Source: Thioglobus_A sp964344985 (GTDB taxonomy: Bacteria; Pseudomonadota; Gammaproteobacteria; PS1; Pseudothioglobaceae). From it: a stretch of DNA of 64,000 nt. The position numbers were made by a program, and so were the translations under genes. Below are positions 24,916-33,623 of the stretch, in pieces. The stretch spans positions 47,481 through 111,480 of the forward strand of contig CAYFPI010000003.1 in the NCBI GenBank assembly GCA_964344985.1, in the 5' to 3' direction. The notes under the pieces are model-generated. The model saw nothing but the letters and a program-made list of their open reading frames with translations. It was not told the origin of the DNA and did not search any database. The stretch's first letter is position 1. The number at the start of each line of letters is the position of its first letter.

Positions 24916-25753
24916 TATTGGCAAGCGAATTTTGGATGAAGGTGTATGGCTTGAAAACAAGCGCACCGGTACAAAAACGTTGGCCATTGTTGGTGCGACT
25001 TTTGAGCATGATTTATCCAACGGTACAGTACCAGTGGTGACAACCAAAAAGCTTTTTTGGAAATCGGCCATTGCTGAAATGCTTGGCTATATTCGTGGCT
25101 ACGGATCTGCTGCACAATTTAGAGAGCTAGGTTGTAACACTTGGAACGCCAATGCTAATGATAATCAAGCTTGGCTTGATAACCCGCATCGTAAAGGTGA
25201 GGATGATATGGGGCTTTGTTATGGTGTAATAGGGCGAGCATTTCCTGGGATTGAAGATGATGAGCCACTCGATCAATATAAAAAGATTGTAACGGATTTA
25301 TCTAATGGCGTTGATGATAGGCGTGAGATTATGACTTTTAACCACCCAAACTTAATTCACCGTGCATGCTTACCAGCATGCATGCACACACATCACTTTA
25401 ATTTACTCGGTGATGATTTGTATATTGAGAGTTATCAGCGATCTTCTGATTACGCGCTAGGTCAGCCATTTAATCATTTCCAAGTGGCGTTTTTACTGAT
25501 GATTACTGCACAAATTACTGGCAAAAAAGCTAAAAAAATGCGTCACCATTTGTCGAATGTGCACCTGTATGAAAATCAAGTAGAAATATTTAAAAATGAG
25601 CAAGTTGATCGCAAACCATTGTCATTACCAAGCTTAAAAATTAATCCAGAAATTAAAACCCTGGAAGACCTTGAAACTTGGGTAACCATGGATGATTTTG
25701 AACTGGTAGGCTATAAGCATCATGACCCTGTCAAATATCCATTTACGGTTTAG
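24899..25753 (+). CDS. thyA: Thymidylate synthase ThyA
   Basis: Methylates dUMP to dTMP with methylene-THF. 284 residues; the ATG at 24899 starts M-K-A-Y-I-D and lies inside the end of lgt. The active-site cysteine is in L-P-A-C-M-H-T-H, with R-S-S-D-Y-A-L-G-Q-P-F-N nearby and D-P-V-K-Y-P-F near the C-terminus. It is about 20 residues longer than E. coli ThyA because of an extension near residues 85-115, similar to the 283-residue form known in some gammaproteobacteria. yjdM starts three bases after it. Confidence 0.95.
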   Translation: MKAYIDIGKRILDEGVWLENKRTGTKTLAIVGATFEHDLSNGTVPVVTTKKLFWKSAIAEMLGYIRGYGSAAQFRELGCNTWNANANDNQAWLDNPHRKGEDDMGLCYGVIGRAFPGIEDDEPLDQYKKIVTDLSNGVDDRREIMTFNHPNLIHRACLPACMHTHHFNLLGDDLYIESYQRSSDYALGQPFNHFQVAFLLMITAQITGKKAKKMRHHLSNVHLYENQVEIFKNEQVDRKPLSLPSLKINPEIKTLEDLETWVTMDDFELVGYKHHDPVKYPFTV

Positions 25754-25755
25754 CC

Positions 25756-26085
25756 ATGAGTCTGCCTAATTGTCCAAAATGCAATTCTGAATACGTCTAT
25801 GAAGATGGTAATGTTTTAATTTGCCCAGAATGTGCGTATGAATTTTCAGCTGACGATTTGATTGAGCAAGAAGAAGTGGTTAAAGACGCCAATAGCAATA
25901 CACTTTCTGATGGCGATACGGTGACGGTGATTAAAGATTTAAAAATTAAAGGCACTTCAAGTGCCGTCAAGGTCGGTACCAAGGTTAAAAATATTCGCCT
26001 GTGTGAAGGCGATCATAATATTGATTGTAAAATCCCTGGCCATGGCGCTATGAAACTTAAATCAGAATTTGTAAAAAAAGTTTAA
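25756..26085 (+). CDS. yjdM: YjdM (PhnA) family zinc-ribbon protein
   Basis: A 109-residue protein with an N-terminal zinc ribbon (C-P-K-C near 6-9 and C-P-E-C near 23-26) followed by a small beta domain with D-G-D-T-V-T-V-I-K-D-L-K-I-K-G. This is the YjdM/PhnA family. Despite the old name alkylphosphonate-utilisation protein, its function is not settled. No phosphonate genes are nearby. It is close behind thyA and probably in the same transcript. A 197-base AT-rich space with no clear gene follows. Confidence 0.92.
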   Translation: MSLPNCPKCNSEYVYEDGNVLICPECAYEFSADDLIEQEEVVKDANSNTLSDGDTVTVIKDLKIKGTSSAVKVGTKVKNIRLCEGDHNIDCKIPGHGAMKLKSEFVKKV

Positions 26086-26282
26086 TCACTTTAAAAAATT
26101 CGGAAATTTTACAAATGGTGCGATTCTCATCTATTTTAAAGCTTATAAATCAATAAAAACAATGCTTTTGCACGTTTAAACAGGTGTTTTTATCTTATTT
26201 TTAGTGATTTTTTCAAAAAAATAAGAAATTTTCAAAATAGCTAATAAATAATACATAATTACAGATATTTTTAACGCTTGTA

Positions 26283-26816
26283 ATGCGTTTTTTTTATTTT
26301 AGTCAATTACTTTATTTTTTTACATCTATTATTTCTGTTTATGCATTTAGTGGGGGTATGAGTCCATATAGTAAAGACTCATTTGTTACTAAAGATGGTG
26401 TTGTAGCAAAAGTAGAGTCATCTTCTTTTAATCCTGTAATGGGTCAAACGGGGTTGCACCTTAAAATGAGAACTTCGTCTGGAATGTATATAGTGCACGT
26501 AGCTCCACAGTGGTATATAGATAATGAAGAAATAACATTTAATGTTGGTGACAATATAACCGTTTCTGGGTCTGAGTTTTATGCCAATAAAGGCAAGATA
26601 GCTGGTAGAAATATTTATGCTGCCACAATTGTATCGCCAAGCTTATCTACACCTTTGGAAGTTAGAGATCCTGATACGGGAGAAGGTCTTTGGTCTGGCA
26701 GAAATGAAAATAGTGACATGACTGAAGATGAAAAAGAGGAATTTCGTTCTAAAATGCGTGAAAAAATAATGAAGCAGATGAGGGGTAGTGGAAGACGTGT
26801 TCCTGGAGGGAGATAG
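26283..26816 (+). CDS. Secreted hypothetical protein with OB-fold-like core
   Basis: A 177-residue protein that I cannot assign. Residues 1-22 are a hydrophobic signal segment (...F-T-S-I-I-S-V-Y-A). From about 35 to 120 the pattern D-G-V-V-A-K-V-E-S, M-Y-I-V-H-V-A-P-Q-W-Y, then F-N-V-G-D-N-I-T-V-S-G-S-E-F resembles periplasmic OB-fold proteins (inference from pattern). The C-terminal 35 residues are highly charged and end in an Arg/Gly tail. There is no strong ribosome-binding site before the ATG. It converges on the thioredoxin gene with five bases between stops. Confidence 0.65.
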   Translation: MRFFYFSQLLYFFTSIISVYAFSGGMSPYSKDSFVTKDGVVAKVESSSFNPVMGQTGLHLKMRTSSGMYIVHVAPQWYIDNEEITFNVGDNITVSGSEFYANKGKIAGRNIYAATIVSPSLSTPLEVRDPDTGEGLWSGRNENSDMTEDEKEEFRSKMREKIMKQMRGSGRRVPGGR

Positions 26817-26821
26817 TTTTA

Positions 26822-27853
26822 CTATTTCCAAATATCTACCGTAATTCCTTTCTCTCTTAAAGCATCAGCTTTGTGTTCGATATAACGCTGAAAATTTGGC
26901 TGAGTTTTGTACTCTTGTGAAAGTACATAAGTCATGATTGAATGAAAGTGAAATTGTTTGAAATAGGCATCTTTGCGAATAATCTCAGAGCCGTCTTTGT
27001 CAAAAAATACAATGGCAGGCTTATAGGTAAGGTTTAGCTCGTCATACCAGTCTTTAGCAGTGGTTCGTTTACCAGAAGGAGTGATAAGTTTTTCATCTGA
27101 TAATGCGTTAAAACGCACCACCTGCATTTGTTTTAGATAATTTTGAGTTTGCTTAAGTGGCATCAGTGTTTGATAAAAATGATTACACTGCGTGCAATTT
27201 GGTTCTTCAAAAAATACAGCCAAATATTTACTGGCAGGTATTTGCTTATTGCGCGTTAGCATGTGTGGGCCTGGTTCAAAAATAGGATGTGGGTTAAGCG
27301 TGCCAGATCGGTCTTTTTTTAGATTATTGATGTAGTTTGCGTAGGACTTATTTAAGTAGGTTTTGTTGGAAATGTAATCAAGCGTTGCATGCATTTTTTC
27401 AATGGATTGATAGCCATTTAGTCTTAGTAAATTTTTGCCTTTTGAATCAAGAAATAAAAGAGTAGGGGTGAATTGAATTTTCATTTTTGCTGAAAATTCT
27501 TTTTCGGTGTAATCGTTACCATTCCAATCGGTTAGTTCGCGATCCCCCCACATGTTAGTCTCAATAACGTCAAAATCTTTTTGCAGTTTGGCAACTAAAT
27601 TCTCATCATGAAAATTATCACTCACCAGTTTGGCACAATAAGGACAACCGTCTTGATGAAAGTAGATCATTACATGTTTGTTTTCATCTGCTGCCTCTTC
27701 AAGATCTTCAGAAAAATCCATAAAAGTAGCTTTAAACCAGTTTGGTAGCTCGTCAACAACTTTAGCGCCTAGAAATTCACCTTGTTTTTCCTTTTCGGAT
27801 GCGTGAGTGGTTAGTGAAATGATAAGACTGCATATGATTAGAAAATAACGCAT
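26822..27853 (-). CDS. Periplasmic tandem thioredoxin-fold protein (SoxW-like)
   Basis: 343 residues with a signal peptide (MRYFLIICSLIISLTTHAS). Two thioredoxin-like domains follow. The first has C-P-Y-C at 70-73 and a cis-proline in F-T-P-T near 130. The second has C-T-Q-C at 220-223 and K-P-A-I near 280. The first resembles SoxW, the periplasmic thioredoxin of sulfur oxidisers. Tandem fusion of the two is the odd feature and suggests intramolecular electron relay or two substrates. GGGGAGAGG precedes the ATG. The Cas6-like gene lies 66 bases upstream on the same strand. Confidence 0.82.
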   Translation of the reverse strand: MRYFLIICSLIISLTTHASEKEKQGEFLGAKVVDELPNWFKATFMDFSEDLEEAADENKHVMIYFHQDGCPYCAKLVSDNFHDENLVAKLQKDFDVIETNMWGDRELTDWNGNDYTEKEFSAKMKIQFTPTLLFLDSKGKNLLRLNGYQSIEKMHATLDYISNKTYLNKSYANYINNLKKDRSGTLNPHPIFEPGPHMLTRNKQIPASKYLAVFFEEPNCTQCNHFYQTLMPLKQTQNYLKQMQVVRFNALSDEKLITPSGKRTTAKDWYDELNLTYKPAIVFFDKDGSEIIRKDAYFKQFHFHSIMTYVLSQEYKTQPNFQRYIEHKADALREKGITVDIWK

Positions 27854-27918
27854 AACCTCTCCCCAGGGGTTGTTTGATAATAATTAAATTGTAGCACTAA
27901 GAGTGCTTTGTGTGTGAG

Positions 27919-28581
27919 CTAGACGCTATCTATGTCTTTTTGAGGAACAAAAAGCCCGCATCCTAGTAGGCGATATTCTCCCAAGCCATGCTCTTGTAGT
28001 CGTACTGATTCATCTTTTTTAAGATTGGCAACCATAAGAGATCGAGTAGAAATATTACCGGTATTGGTTTTGATACTACCTTCCAAACCTGCCATCATTT
28101 TTTTAACATTGATATTAAGTGATGATAATTGTGCGTAGCAGGTTTTTAAAAAATCATCTTCCGATATGCTTTTATCAGTTGCAACATGTTTAGAAAAAAG
28201 AACGGGCATAGGGCTTAATGTCTTTGAATTTAAGTGTTTATTAATCTTAATTTGATAATCACCTAAATCCAGAACTTTTCCAGCCAATTCGTTTAGTTCG
28301 TTTAGTTTTTCTTTGGCTATTCTAATGGTGAGTTTTGAGCGCCTAGAGGGGTAATAAAAACCACCTTTATGATCTTGCTCCCAACCATTGCCATCATGTA
28401 TGCCAATAGGGTGAATACCAGCACCTACACTCTCTAACCATGGCAAGTGTTTTAATAAGGCTTGAGCAAGTAAATAGCTATGATCTATAGGCAGTATTTT
28501 TGATTCAATACTAAAGCTAGCCTCTTGAATGGTGTCAGGAGGCGTAAAATGTTCTTCTTTGGAATCTTCTTGCCAAAACAT
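27919..28581 (-). CDS. Orphan Cas6/Cmx6-like protein
   Basis: 220 residues resembling the type I-MYXAN Cas6/Cmx6 family. Pattern matches are I-L-P-I-D-H-S-Y-L-L-A-Q-A-L near 32, W-L-x-x-V-G-A-G-I-H-P-I near 50, R-R-S-K-L-T-I-R-I near 80, L-S-P-M-P-V-L-F-S near 120, T-R-S-L-M-V-A-N-L near 183 and a C-terminal G-C-G-L-F-V-P-Q-K-D-I. Cas6 proteins cut CRISPR precursor RNA. No CRISPR repeats and no other cas gene occur in the window, so it either acts elsewhere or has a different role. It is divergent from rnc, which encodes another RNase. Family call is from memory of the pattern. Confidence 0.72.
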   Translation of the reverse strand: MFWQEDSKEEHFTPPDTIQEASFSIESKILPIDHSYLLAQALLKHLPWLESVGAGIHPIGIHDGNGWEQDHKGGFYYPSRRSKLTIRIAKEKLNELNELAGKVLDLGDYQIKINKHLNSKTLSPMPVLFSKHVATDKSISEDDFLKTCYAQLSSLNINVKKMMAGLEGSIKTNTGNISTRSLMVANLKKDESVRLQEHGLGEYRLLGCGLFVPQKDIDSV

Positions 28582-28655
28582 GATGACGATAGGTTTAAGT
28601 TTATAATAATGTTAATTATAAACATATTAAATGCATTAAAACCCAGTACGAAGTA

Positions 28656-29321
28656 ATGGATAAATTACAGCAAAAAATTAATTATCAATTTAAAGATCTG
28701 TCTTTGCTTAAACTTGCATTGACTCATCGCTCTATGGGTAAAAATAACAATGAGCGTTTAGAGTTTTTAGGTGATAGTATTTTGGGTGTGGTGATTTCTC
28801 ATGAGCTGTACAAACGCTTTCCACATATTGATGAAGGTAAGCTATCACGCCTTAGATCTCATTTAGTTAGAGGTCAAACATTAGCACAAATAGGTGCAAA
28901 ATTAGAGTTGTCTAACATTTTGATATTGGGGTCTGGTGAGTTAAAAAGTGGCGGGTATCGACGTGAGTCCATTCAAGCTGATGCAGTTGAGGCAATATTT
29001 GGAGCGGTATTGTTAGACAGTGATTTATCAACTGCAAATAGAGTTATTTTGGATTTATTTAAAACTTTGATAGATCAGGTTAATCCAAATGATTCTCTTA
29101 AAGATCCTAAAACACAATTGCAAGAATACTTGCAAAAACGTGGAAAAACCTTACCAAAATATGAATTGATTAATACATTAGGAAAAGATCATAATGCTAT
29201 TTTTACTGTTAAGTGTATATTGAAAGATCAGGCTCTTCAAGTGGAACAAGAGGCAAAAAGTATTAAGCGGGCAGAGCAGCTATGCGCACAATTATTATTA
29301 GACAAATTAAAAGAGAACTGA
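28656..29321 (+). CDS. rnc: Ribonuclease III
   Basis: Double-strand-specific endoribonuclease for rRNA and mRNA processing. 221 residues: catalytic signature N-E-R-L-E-F-L-G-D-S near 33, R-x-x-L-V-R-G near 65, D-x-x-E-A (D-A-V-E-A) near 110, and a C-terminal double-stranded RNA-binding domain from about 150 ending in K-R-A-E-Q-L-C-A. First gene of rnc-era-recO-pdxJ-acpS, one of the best-conserved gammaproteobacterial operons. Confidence 0.96.
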   Translation: MDKLQQKINYQFKDLSLLKLALTHRSMGKNNNERLEFLGDSILGVVISHELYKRFPHIDEGKLSRLRSHLVRGQTLAQIGAKLELSNILILGSGELKSGGYRRESIQADAVEAIFGAVLLDSDLSTANRVILDLFKTLIDQVNPNDSLKDPKTQLQEYLQKRGKTLPKYELINTLGKDHNAIFTVKCILKDQALQVEQEAKSIKRAEQLCAQLLLDKLKEN

Positions 29322-29322
29322 C

Positions 29323-30207
29323 ATGAGTTTTAGATCGGGTTTTATCGCAGTAGTTGGCAAGCCAAATGTTGGAAAATCAACATTAATTAATGAGTTGATA
29401 GGGCAAAAACTTTCCATTACTTCACACCGACCTCAAACAACGCGTCATCGTATTCACGCTATTGATACGACAGATGATTATCAAATGGTGTTTGTAGATA
29501 CGCCAGGCATTCATATTGGTAATAAAAAAGCCATTAACGCTTATATGAATAGAGCGGCAAGCTCAAGCATCAAAGATGTTGACATGATTATCTGGATTGT
29601 CGAGACAGGAAAATGGACCAAGGAAGACGCTAGAGTATTGGAGCACGTGTCTCAAGTTGATGTTCCAGTTATTCTATGTATTAATAAAATTGACAAACTA
29701 AAATCTGCTCAAGAAGTGTTGCCATTTTTAGAACGTATTGGGCAAAAATACCAACCAACGGAATTGTTTCCACTCTCAGCTTTTAGCAAGAAAGACACTG
29801 CTTCGTTACGCAGTTTAATTCTAAAACACTTGCCAGAGCAGGAAATGATTTTTGATCCTGATTATATTACTGATAGAAGTGAAAAATTTGTAGTGGCTGA
29901 ATTTGTTCGTGAAAAGCTTATGCGTCATCTTGAGGATGAATTGCCTTATGATTTAACTGTTGAGATTGAGCAGTACGAGCTTGATGGTAATATGCAACGA
30001 ATTGCAGCACGTATTTATGTTGATAAAGAATCGCAAAAAAATATTGTGATTGGACATAAGGGAGAAATGCTTAAATTGATTGGCACAGAGTCACGCAAAA
30101 GTATTGAAGGTTTTTTAGATCGAAAAGTGTTTTTAAAACTTTGGGTTAAAGTATCAACGGGCTGGTCAGACTCTAAGCGTTCATTAGCATCATTAGGGTA
30201 TGACTAA
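29323..30207 (+). CDS. era: GTPase Era
   Basis: Ribosome-assembly GTPase for the 30S subunit. 294 residues with G1 G-K-P-N-V-G-K-S-T near 12, G3 D-T-P-G-I near 58, G4 N-K-I-D near 120, and a C-terminal KH domain with G-H-K-G-E-M-L-K near 243. It begins one base after the rnc stop. Confidence 0.96.
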   Translation: MSFRSGFIAVVGKPNVGKSTLINELIGQKLSITSHRPQTTRHRIHAIDTTDDYQMVFVDTPGIHIGNKKAINAYMNRAASSSIKDVDMIIWIVETGKWTKEDARVLEHVSQVDVPVILCINKIDKLKSAQEVLPFLERIGQKYQPTELFPLSAFSKKDTASLRSLILKHLPEQEMIFDPDYITDRSEKFVVAEFVREKLMRHLEDELPYDLTVEIEQYELDGNMQRIAARIYVDKESQKNIVIGHKGEMLKLIGTESRKSIEGFLDRKVFLKLWVKVSTGWSDSKRSLASLGYD

Positions 30208-30892
30208 GGTCGATTTAACTCCTGCTTTTTTAATTCATCGACGAGCATTTAAAGATACTTCACTATTGCTTGATTTTTTTACGCGAGATTATGGAAAAAT
30301 TCGCTTAGTTGGGCGAGGGGCTCGTGGTTCCAAAACCAATATTCAGACTTTTCAACGTTTAAATATTTCGTTCTCAGGTAAGGGTGAACTTAAAACATTA
30401 ACTAATTGGGAGGTTGATGATGCACCCAGATCTATTAAAAGTGATGCGCTTATTTTTAGTATGTATGTCAATGAATTAATTTCAAGATTATTGCATGAGC
30501 AAGATCCACATCCAGAGTTGTTTGAAATTTATTGGCAATTTGTCCATTCTATTGCTGAACTTGATAAGAATAAACACCAGTGGCTACTAAGATTATTTGA
30601 AAACGAGTTGCTTAACGAACTAGGCTATGGTGTGGAATTTACAAACGATGTGGATGGTAATGAAATTAATCCGAATGATTGTTATGAATACCTTGATCAG
30701 ACCGGATTTAAAAACAACAGTGTGGGTAAAATATCGGGAAAAATGATTTTTCAGTTGCTTGGCGCTAATATCAACGATATGCCAAATGCTGATCAATTAA
30801 AAGTTTGTAGAGATTTAAATAGATCGCGTTTAAATCCATTATTAGGTGATAAGCCCTTGCAGAGTCGGTCGTTATTTTTTACTAGGAGTTAA
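30200..30892 (+). CDS. recO: DNA repair protein RecO
   Basis: Helps RecF/RecR load RecA on SSB-coated DNA. 230 residues: an N-terminal OB fold (A-F-L-I-H-R-R-A-F-K-D-T-S near 9-21, then G-R-G-A-R-G-S-K), followed by a helical domain. The zinc cysteines found in Gram-positive RecO are absent, as in other gammaproteobacteria. It overlaps era by eight bases. Confidence 0.93.
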   Translation: MTKVDLTPAFLIHRRAFKDTSLLLDFFTRDYGKIRLVGRGARGSKTNIQTFQRLNISFSGKGELKTLTNWEVDDAPRSIKSDALIFSMYVNELISRLLHEQDPHPELFEIYWQFVHSIAELDKNKHQWLLRLFENELLNELGYGVEFTNDVDGNEINPNDCYEYLDQTGFKNNSVGKISGKMIFQLLGANINDMPNADQLKVCRDLNRSRLNPLLGDKPLQSRSLFFTRS

Positions 30893-30895
30893 TTA

Positions 30896-31624
30896 GTGAG
30901 TATTTATTTAGGTGTTAATATTGATCATATAGCAACTTTGCGACAAGCAAGAGGCACTCATTACCCGTCACCCACACAAGGTGCGCTCATCTGTGAACAA
31001 TCAGGCGCTGATAGTATTACACTGCATTTGCGCGAAGACAGACGACACATTCAAGATTCGGATGTGGAAATATTGCGTGATAAATTAACTACAAAAATGA
31101 ATTTGGAAATGGCAGCTACTGATGAGATGGTTGATATTGCCAGCAGGATTAAACCCGAGGATTGTTGCTTAGTGCCAGAAAAACGCGAAGAACTAACAAC
31201 AGAAGGAGGTCTTAATGTAGCCAGTCAAATCTCAAGAATGAGTGATGTTTGTTCTAAGTTAAAAGAGTCAAATATTATTGTATCTTTATTTATTGATGCT
31301 AAAAAAGAGCAAATTGATGCAGCAAAACAGTGTGGTGCACCAGTGATTGAACTTCATACTGGGCATTATGCTGACACTAGTAGTGTTGAGCAAGAGCAAG
31401 AGTTTGAGCGTATTAAAGCAATGGCAACTTATGCTAATTCAATCGGACTTCAAGTTAATGCTGGTCATGGGCTTACCTTAGAAAATACAACAGCCATTGC
31501 CAAGTTGCCTGAAATTGTTGAGCTAAACATTGGTCATTCAATTATTGCGCGCGCTGTTTTTGTAGGTTTGGAGCAAGCAACACGTGAAATGAAAGAGCTG
31601 ATGTTAAAGGCACGCGAGGCATAA
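30896..31624 (+). CDS. pdxJ: Pyridoxine 5'-phosphate synthase
   Basis: Condenses 1-deoxyxylulose 5-phosphate with 3-amino-2-oxopropyl phosphate in the DXP-dependent vitamin B6 route. 242 residues with L-G-V-N-I-D-H-I-A-T-L-R-Q-A-R-G at the N-terminus, H-L-R-E-D-R-R-H-I near 47, P-E-K-R-E-E near 100 and N-A-G-H-G-L near 190. GTG start at 30896 with GGAG upstream. Standard position after recO and two bases before acpS. Confidence 0.96.
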   Translation: MSIYLGVNIDHIATLRQARGTHYPSPTQGALICEQSGADSITLHLREDRRHIQDSDVEILRDKLTTKMNLEMAATDEMVDIASRIKPEDCCLVPEKREELTTEGGLNVASQISRMSDVCSKLKESNIIVSLFIDAKKEQIDAAKQCGAPVIELHTGHYADTSSVEQEQEFERIKAMATYANSIGLQVNAGHGLTLENTTAIAKLPEIVELNIGHSIIARAVFVGLEQATREMKELMLKAREA

Positions 31625-31625
31625 C

Positions 31626-32048
31626 ATGATTTACGGTGTCGGTACAGATATTATTAATATTGAGCGTGTTGAGTATATTTTGGAGAAAAACAAACAGGGT
31701 TTTGTGCGTCGAGTGTTGTCTGAACACGAACAAGCGCTATTTGCTAATAAGGGAGATAGCGCCTCTTATTGTGCAAAACGCTTTGCTGCAAAAGAAGCGT
31801 TTGCTAAAGCATTAGGAACTGGCATTGGTAAGATTGTTAGCTTTCAAGATTTGACCATCAGAAACAATGACAGCGGCAAGCCTTACTTTATTCCAAGTGA
31901 AAAGCTACGTTTATATTTAGTGAGCAAAAATATTAGGCATGCGCACTTAAGTTTATCTGATGAAAAATATAACGCAGTTGCGTTTGTTGTACTTGAGTTG
32001 GGCGTAGAAGAGTCTGATGACTCTAATGATTACAATACTACGTTTTAG
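31626..32048 (+). CDS. acpS: Holo-[acyl-carrier-protein] synthase
   Basis: Attaches 4'-phosphopantetheine from CoA to acyl carrier protein. 140 residues: G-V-G-T-D-I-I-N-I-E-R near the start (magnesium ligand Asp), F-A-A-K-E-A-F-A-K-A near 56 and S-L-S-D-E near 110. The C-terminal fifteen residues are an extra acidic tail. Last gene of the rnc operon; its end overlaps the convergent small gene. Confidence 0.95.
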   Translation: MIYGVGTDIINIERVEYILEKNKQGFVRRVLSEHEQALFANKGDSASYCAKRFAAKEAFAKALGTGIGKIVSFQDLTIRNNDSGKPYFIPSEKLRLYLVSKNIRHAHLSLSDEKYNAVAFVVLELGVEESDDSNDYNTTF

Positions 32049-32350
32049 TTAACGTAGGCACCAAATCCTGCTTTTATAGCCTCATTTCTAGTGCCGTCAC
32101 AGCCAAATTTTTCAGCGGTTTTATAGCTTGATACTGCCAGTTGGTTTTGTTCGAGTATATAGATAGGGGTCTTGTCCATATTGAATCTTTTTAGACCTTT
32201 GTTCATTTTTCTCATGCCTGCATAATTAACGCCAGCACAATTTTCATTGTAGTATTTAACTGCACCAATAACAATGAACATCTCATTTGGAGATAGGGCA
32301 TTTGAAGATAAAGATAATGTGATTAATGCAGTGGCTATTATTTTTTTCAT
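32045..32350 (-). CDS. Small exported hypothetical protein
   Basis: 101 residues from the ATG at 32350, which starts a plausible signal peptide (MKKIIATALITLSLSSNA). The mature protein has two cysteines (near 38 and 85), likely a disulfide, and helical character with Y-Y-N-E-N-C-A-G. I do not recognise the family. A longer in-frame start exists but would bury the signal peptide. Its 3' end overlaps acpS by four bases. Confidence 0.65.
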   Translation of the reverse strand: MKKIIATALITLSLSSNALSPNEMFIVIGAVKYYNENCAGVNYAGMRKMNKGLKRFNMDKTPIYILEQNQLAVSSYKTAEKFGCDGTRNEAIKAGFGAYVN

Positions 32351-32434
32351 AAAACTTAAACACAAGAATAAAAATAACTTGTGCTTAAGTTTACTACACT
32401 GATTTTGCAAAAACCATGATATGAGTCAAAAAAA

Positions 32435-33136
32435 TTAGGACTTTGTGTAATGACAAAGATAATTAACACTTACATCATCTTCAAGTTTGTAGGCTTTGGT
32501 AAATGGGTTGTAAGTCATGCCAATCATATTTTTAAGCGATAATGAAGCCGCTCTTGCAGCTTCATCCATTTCAGATGGTTGGATAAACTTATCCCAGTCG
32601 TGCGTACCTTGAGGTAGTAATTTAAGTATATATTCTGCACCAACAATAGCAAACAAATAAGATTTAGTATTACGATTAATGGTTGAGAAAAACACCTCTC
32701 CGCCAGGTTTTACTAGTTTTGCACAAGCTTTAATGATTGATCCAGGGTCAGGCACGTGTTCTAACATTTCTAGGCAAGTAACAATGTCAAATTCGCCAGC
32801 ATGTTGTTCGGCTAATTCTTCAACGGGAATTCTTTGGTAATCTACATCAAGACCAGATTCAAGCAAGTGCAATTTTGCAACCTCTAATCCAGCTTCAGCC
32901 ATGTCAATACCCGTTACTTTTGCACCTTCTGCAGCCATGGACTCACTTAAAATTCCGCCACCACAGCCAACATCTAGAATTTTCTTACCTTTTAGGGAGT
33001 TACCATAATGTTGCTTAATGTAGTTTAATCGTAGCGGATTAATTTCGTGCAATGGTTTAAACTCAGAGTTTTTGTCCCACCAGCGAGAAGCCAGCTGTGC
33101 AAACTTATCAACTTCATTAAAATCTACGTTATTCAT
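32435..33136 (-). CDS. ubiG: Ubiquinone biosynthesis O-methyltransferase UbiG
   Basis: SAM-dependent O-methyltransferase acting at two steps of ubiquinone synthesis. 233 residues: A-S-R-W-W-D near 17, L-R-L-N-Y-I near 35, SAM motif I L-D-V-G-C-G-G-G-I-L-S-E near 55, then C-L-E-M-L-E-H-V-P-D-P near 122. It overlaps bcp by four bases, so the two form an operon. Full length and typical. Confidence 0.94.
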   Translation of the reverse strand: MNNVDFNEVDKFAQLASRWWDKNSEFKPLHEINPLRLNYIKQHYGNSLKGKKILDVGCGGGILSESMAAEGAKVTGIDMAEAGLEVAKLHLLESGLDVDYQRIPVEELAEQHAGEFDIVTCLEMLEHVPDPGSIIKACAKLVKPGGEVFFSTINRNTKSYLFAIVGAEYILKLLPQGTHDWDKFIQPSEMDEAARAASLSLKNMIGMTYNPFTKAYKLEDDVSVNYLCHYTKS

Positions 33137-33582
33137 AGTGCTTGTACCGCCTTTAAAACTTCCTCAACATGACCCTTGACTTTAACTTTATCCCAAGATT
33201 TAAGAATGTTTCCTTGCGCATCTATTAAAAAAGTAGAACGAACAATACCCATGTATTCTTTGCCATAAAGTTTTTTTAATTGAATAACGCCAAAAGCATT
33301 ACATAAGATTTCTTCTGGGTCTGAAATCAACTCAAACGGGAATTCCTGTTTGGATTTAAAATTCTCATGAGATTTCATTTTGTCACGGCTGACACCATAA
33401 ATAACCGTATTAGCATCAATAAAAGCTTGATGATTATCTCTAAAGTCTTGACCTTCTGTTGTACATCCTGGTGTTGAATCCTTTGGGTAGAAATATAGAA
33501 TAATGTTACGACCTTTCGAATCTGGAATATCCACTGTTAAATCGCTAGTGGCAGAGCAGGTAATTGGTTGAACTTTGTCCAT
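33133..33582 (-). CDS. bcp: Thiol peroxidase, Bcp/PrxQ-type peroxiredoxin
   Basis: 149 residues. F-Y-P-K-D-S-T-P-G-C-T-T-E-G near 31-44 contains the peroxidatic cysteine (about residue 40). The resolving cysteine five residues later, found in many Bcp proteins, is replaced (C-T-T-E-G-Q), so it is a 1-Cys type or resolves elsewhere. I start it at the ATG at 33582; the longer frame overlaps the lepA promoter and adds a cysteine-rich non-homologous stretch. Reduces peroxides using thioredoxin-like donors. Confidence 0.9.
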   Translation of the reverse strand: MDKVQPITCSATSDLTVDIPDSKGRNIILYFYPKDSTPGCTTEGQDFRDNHQAFIDANTVIYGVSRDKMKSHENFKSKQEFPFELISDPEEILCNAFGVIQLKKLYGKEYMGIVRSTFLIDAQGNILKSWDKVKVKGHVEEVLKAVQAL

Positions 33583-33623
33583 TGCTATATAATATCTTGA
33601 CTTAAAAAAATCTATTTTATCAC

